DNA of 6,501 nt from CAJQND01 sp051010055. Its GTDB lineage: Bacteria > Pseudomonadota > Alphaproteobacteria > Rhizobiales > CAJQND01. Position 1 is the stretch's first letter, and each line of letters begins with the position of its first letter. The stretch covers positions 1 through 6,501 of the forward strand of contig JBPCVY010000162.1 in assembly GCA_051010055.1 (NCBI GenBank). The letters are read 5' to 3'. A program made the translations under genes and the position numbers. Below the pieces are notes generated by a model that saw only the letters and a program-made list of their open reading frames with translations, searched no databases and was not told where the DNA came from. Positions 6,209-6,501 of this stretch are shown piece after piece.

Positions 6209-6501
6209 CAGTTTCTTCGCCCAAGCGCTTGTGGCCGGTGTCGGCATCGCCATTACCGCTGGGCCGTTTGGCTGCGTTATCGTGTGGCGGCGCATGGCTT
6301 TTTTCGGCGACACAATGGCCCATGCTGCTTTGCTGGGGGTGGCCCTTTCCTTTCTGCTCGACATCAACATTAGCCTGGCGGTATTCGCTGTGGCACTGTT
6401 TACCGCGGCAAGCCTTGGATTTTTGCAAAAGCGCGGCACCCTGCCCGCCGACACAATCCTTGGCATTCTCGCTCATTCCACTCTCGCACTGGGCCTTGTG
6501 T
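6201..6501 (+). CDS. znuB: Zinc ABC transporter permease ZnuB (3'-truncated by window edge)
   Basis: Inner-membrane channel subunit of the zinc importer, ABC-3 family. The first 100 residues are visible out of a usual 260-290. Hydrophobic segments at about 7-29, 40-53, 56-75 and from about 86 onward fit membrane helices. Family motifs are GDTMAHAALLGVA (36-48), corresponding to the GDxxxHAxLxG block, and LPADTILGIL (81-90), corresponding to the DTxxGI block. The chosen ATG overlaps the znuC stop as ATGCTTGA (8 bases), implying translational coupling. Starting at 6192 or 6180 would add 3 or 7 residues. The gene runs intact to the window end with no frameshift. Confidence 0.93.
   Translation, partial: MLDSFFAQALVAGVGIAITAGPFGCVIVWRRMAFFGDTMAHAALLGVALSFLLDINISLAVFAVALFTAASLGFLQKRGTLPADTILGILAHSTLALGLV

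Noticed and set aside
5774..6466. 230-residue open frame on the - strand
   Set aside because: It is antisense to the ABC signature region of znuC and the start of znuB; no domain is recognisable.

Overview
The window looks like chromosomal DNA of an alphaproteobacterium, probably of the Hyphomicrobiales (Rhizobiales) type. This is inferred from moderately high GC, tight gene packing with short stop/start overlaps, a membrane class III nucleotide cyclase, and a Zur-like box shared by znuA and znuCB. No species is assigned. All 6.5 kb is used: six protein-coding genes, two of them cut by the window edges, and no gene-free stretch over about 110 bases. I see no tRNA, rRNA, CRISPR array, insertion sequence or phage gene.

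Bases 1-2472 (+ strand) are an aromatic catabolism cluster. It starts inside a flavin monooxygenase that best fits 3-hydroxybenzoate 6-hydroxylase, followed 22 bases later by gentisate 1,2-dioxygenase, and then a MarR-family regulator whose start overlaps the dioxygenase stop by 8 bases. The monooxygenase would make gentisate, the dioxygenase would open its ring to maleylpyruvate, and the MarR protein is the obvious candidate for an aromatic-responsive regulator. The later gentisate-pathway enzymes (maleylpyruvate isomerase, fumarylpyruvate hydrolase) are not here and may lie upstream. An 11-bp tandem duplication sits exactly at the monooxygenase/dioxygenase junction.

Bases 2469-4301 (- strand) encode a 610-residue membrane adenylate cyclase (TM, extracytoplasmic Cache-like sensor, TM, HAMP, catalytic domain). 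It converges on marR; the two stop codons share one TTAA.

Bases 4408-6501 are a high-affinity zinc import locus: znuA (periplasmic binding protein, - strand), diverging from znuC (ATPase) and znuB (permease, cut by the window end) on the + strand. The 88-base divergent region holds a Zur-like palindrome overlapping -10-like hexamers on both strands, so zinc-loaded Zur probably represses both arms. znuC has a histidine-rich C-terminal tail.

The parts are recognisable families, and I do not see a clearly new system. The points most worth a second look are the duplication at the mhb/gentisate junction, the active-site glycine in the dioxygenase, the class IIIb signature of the cyclase, and the regulatory wiring of the MarR gene.
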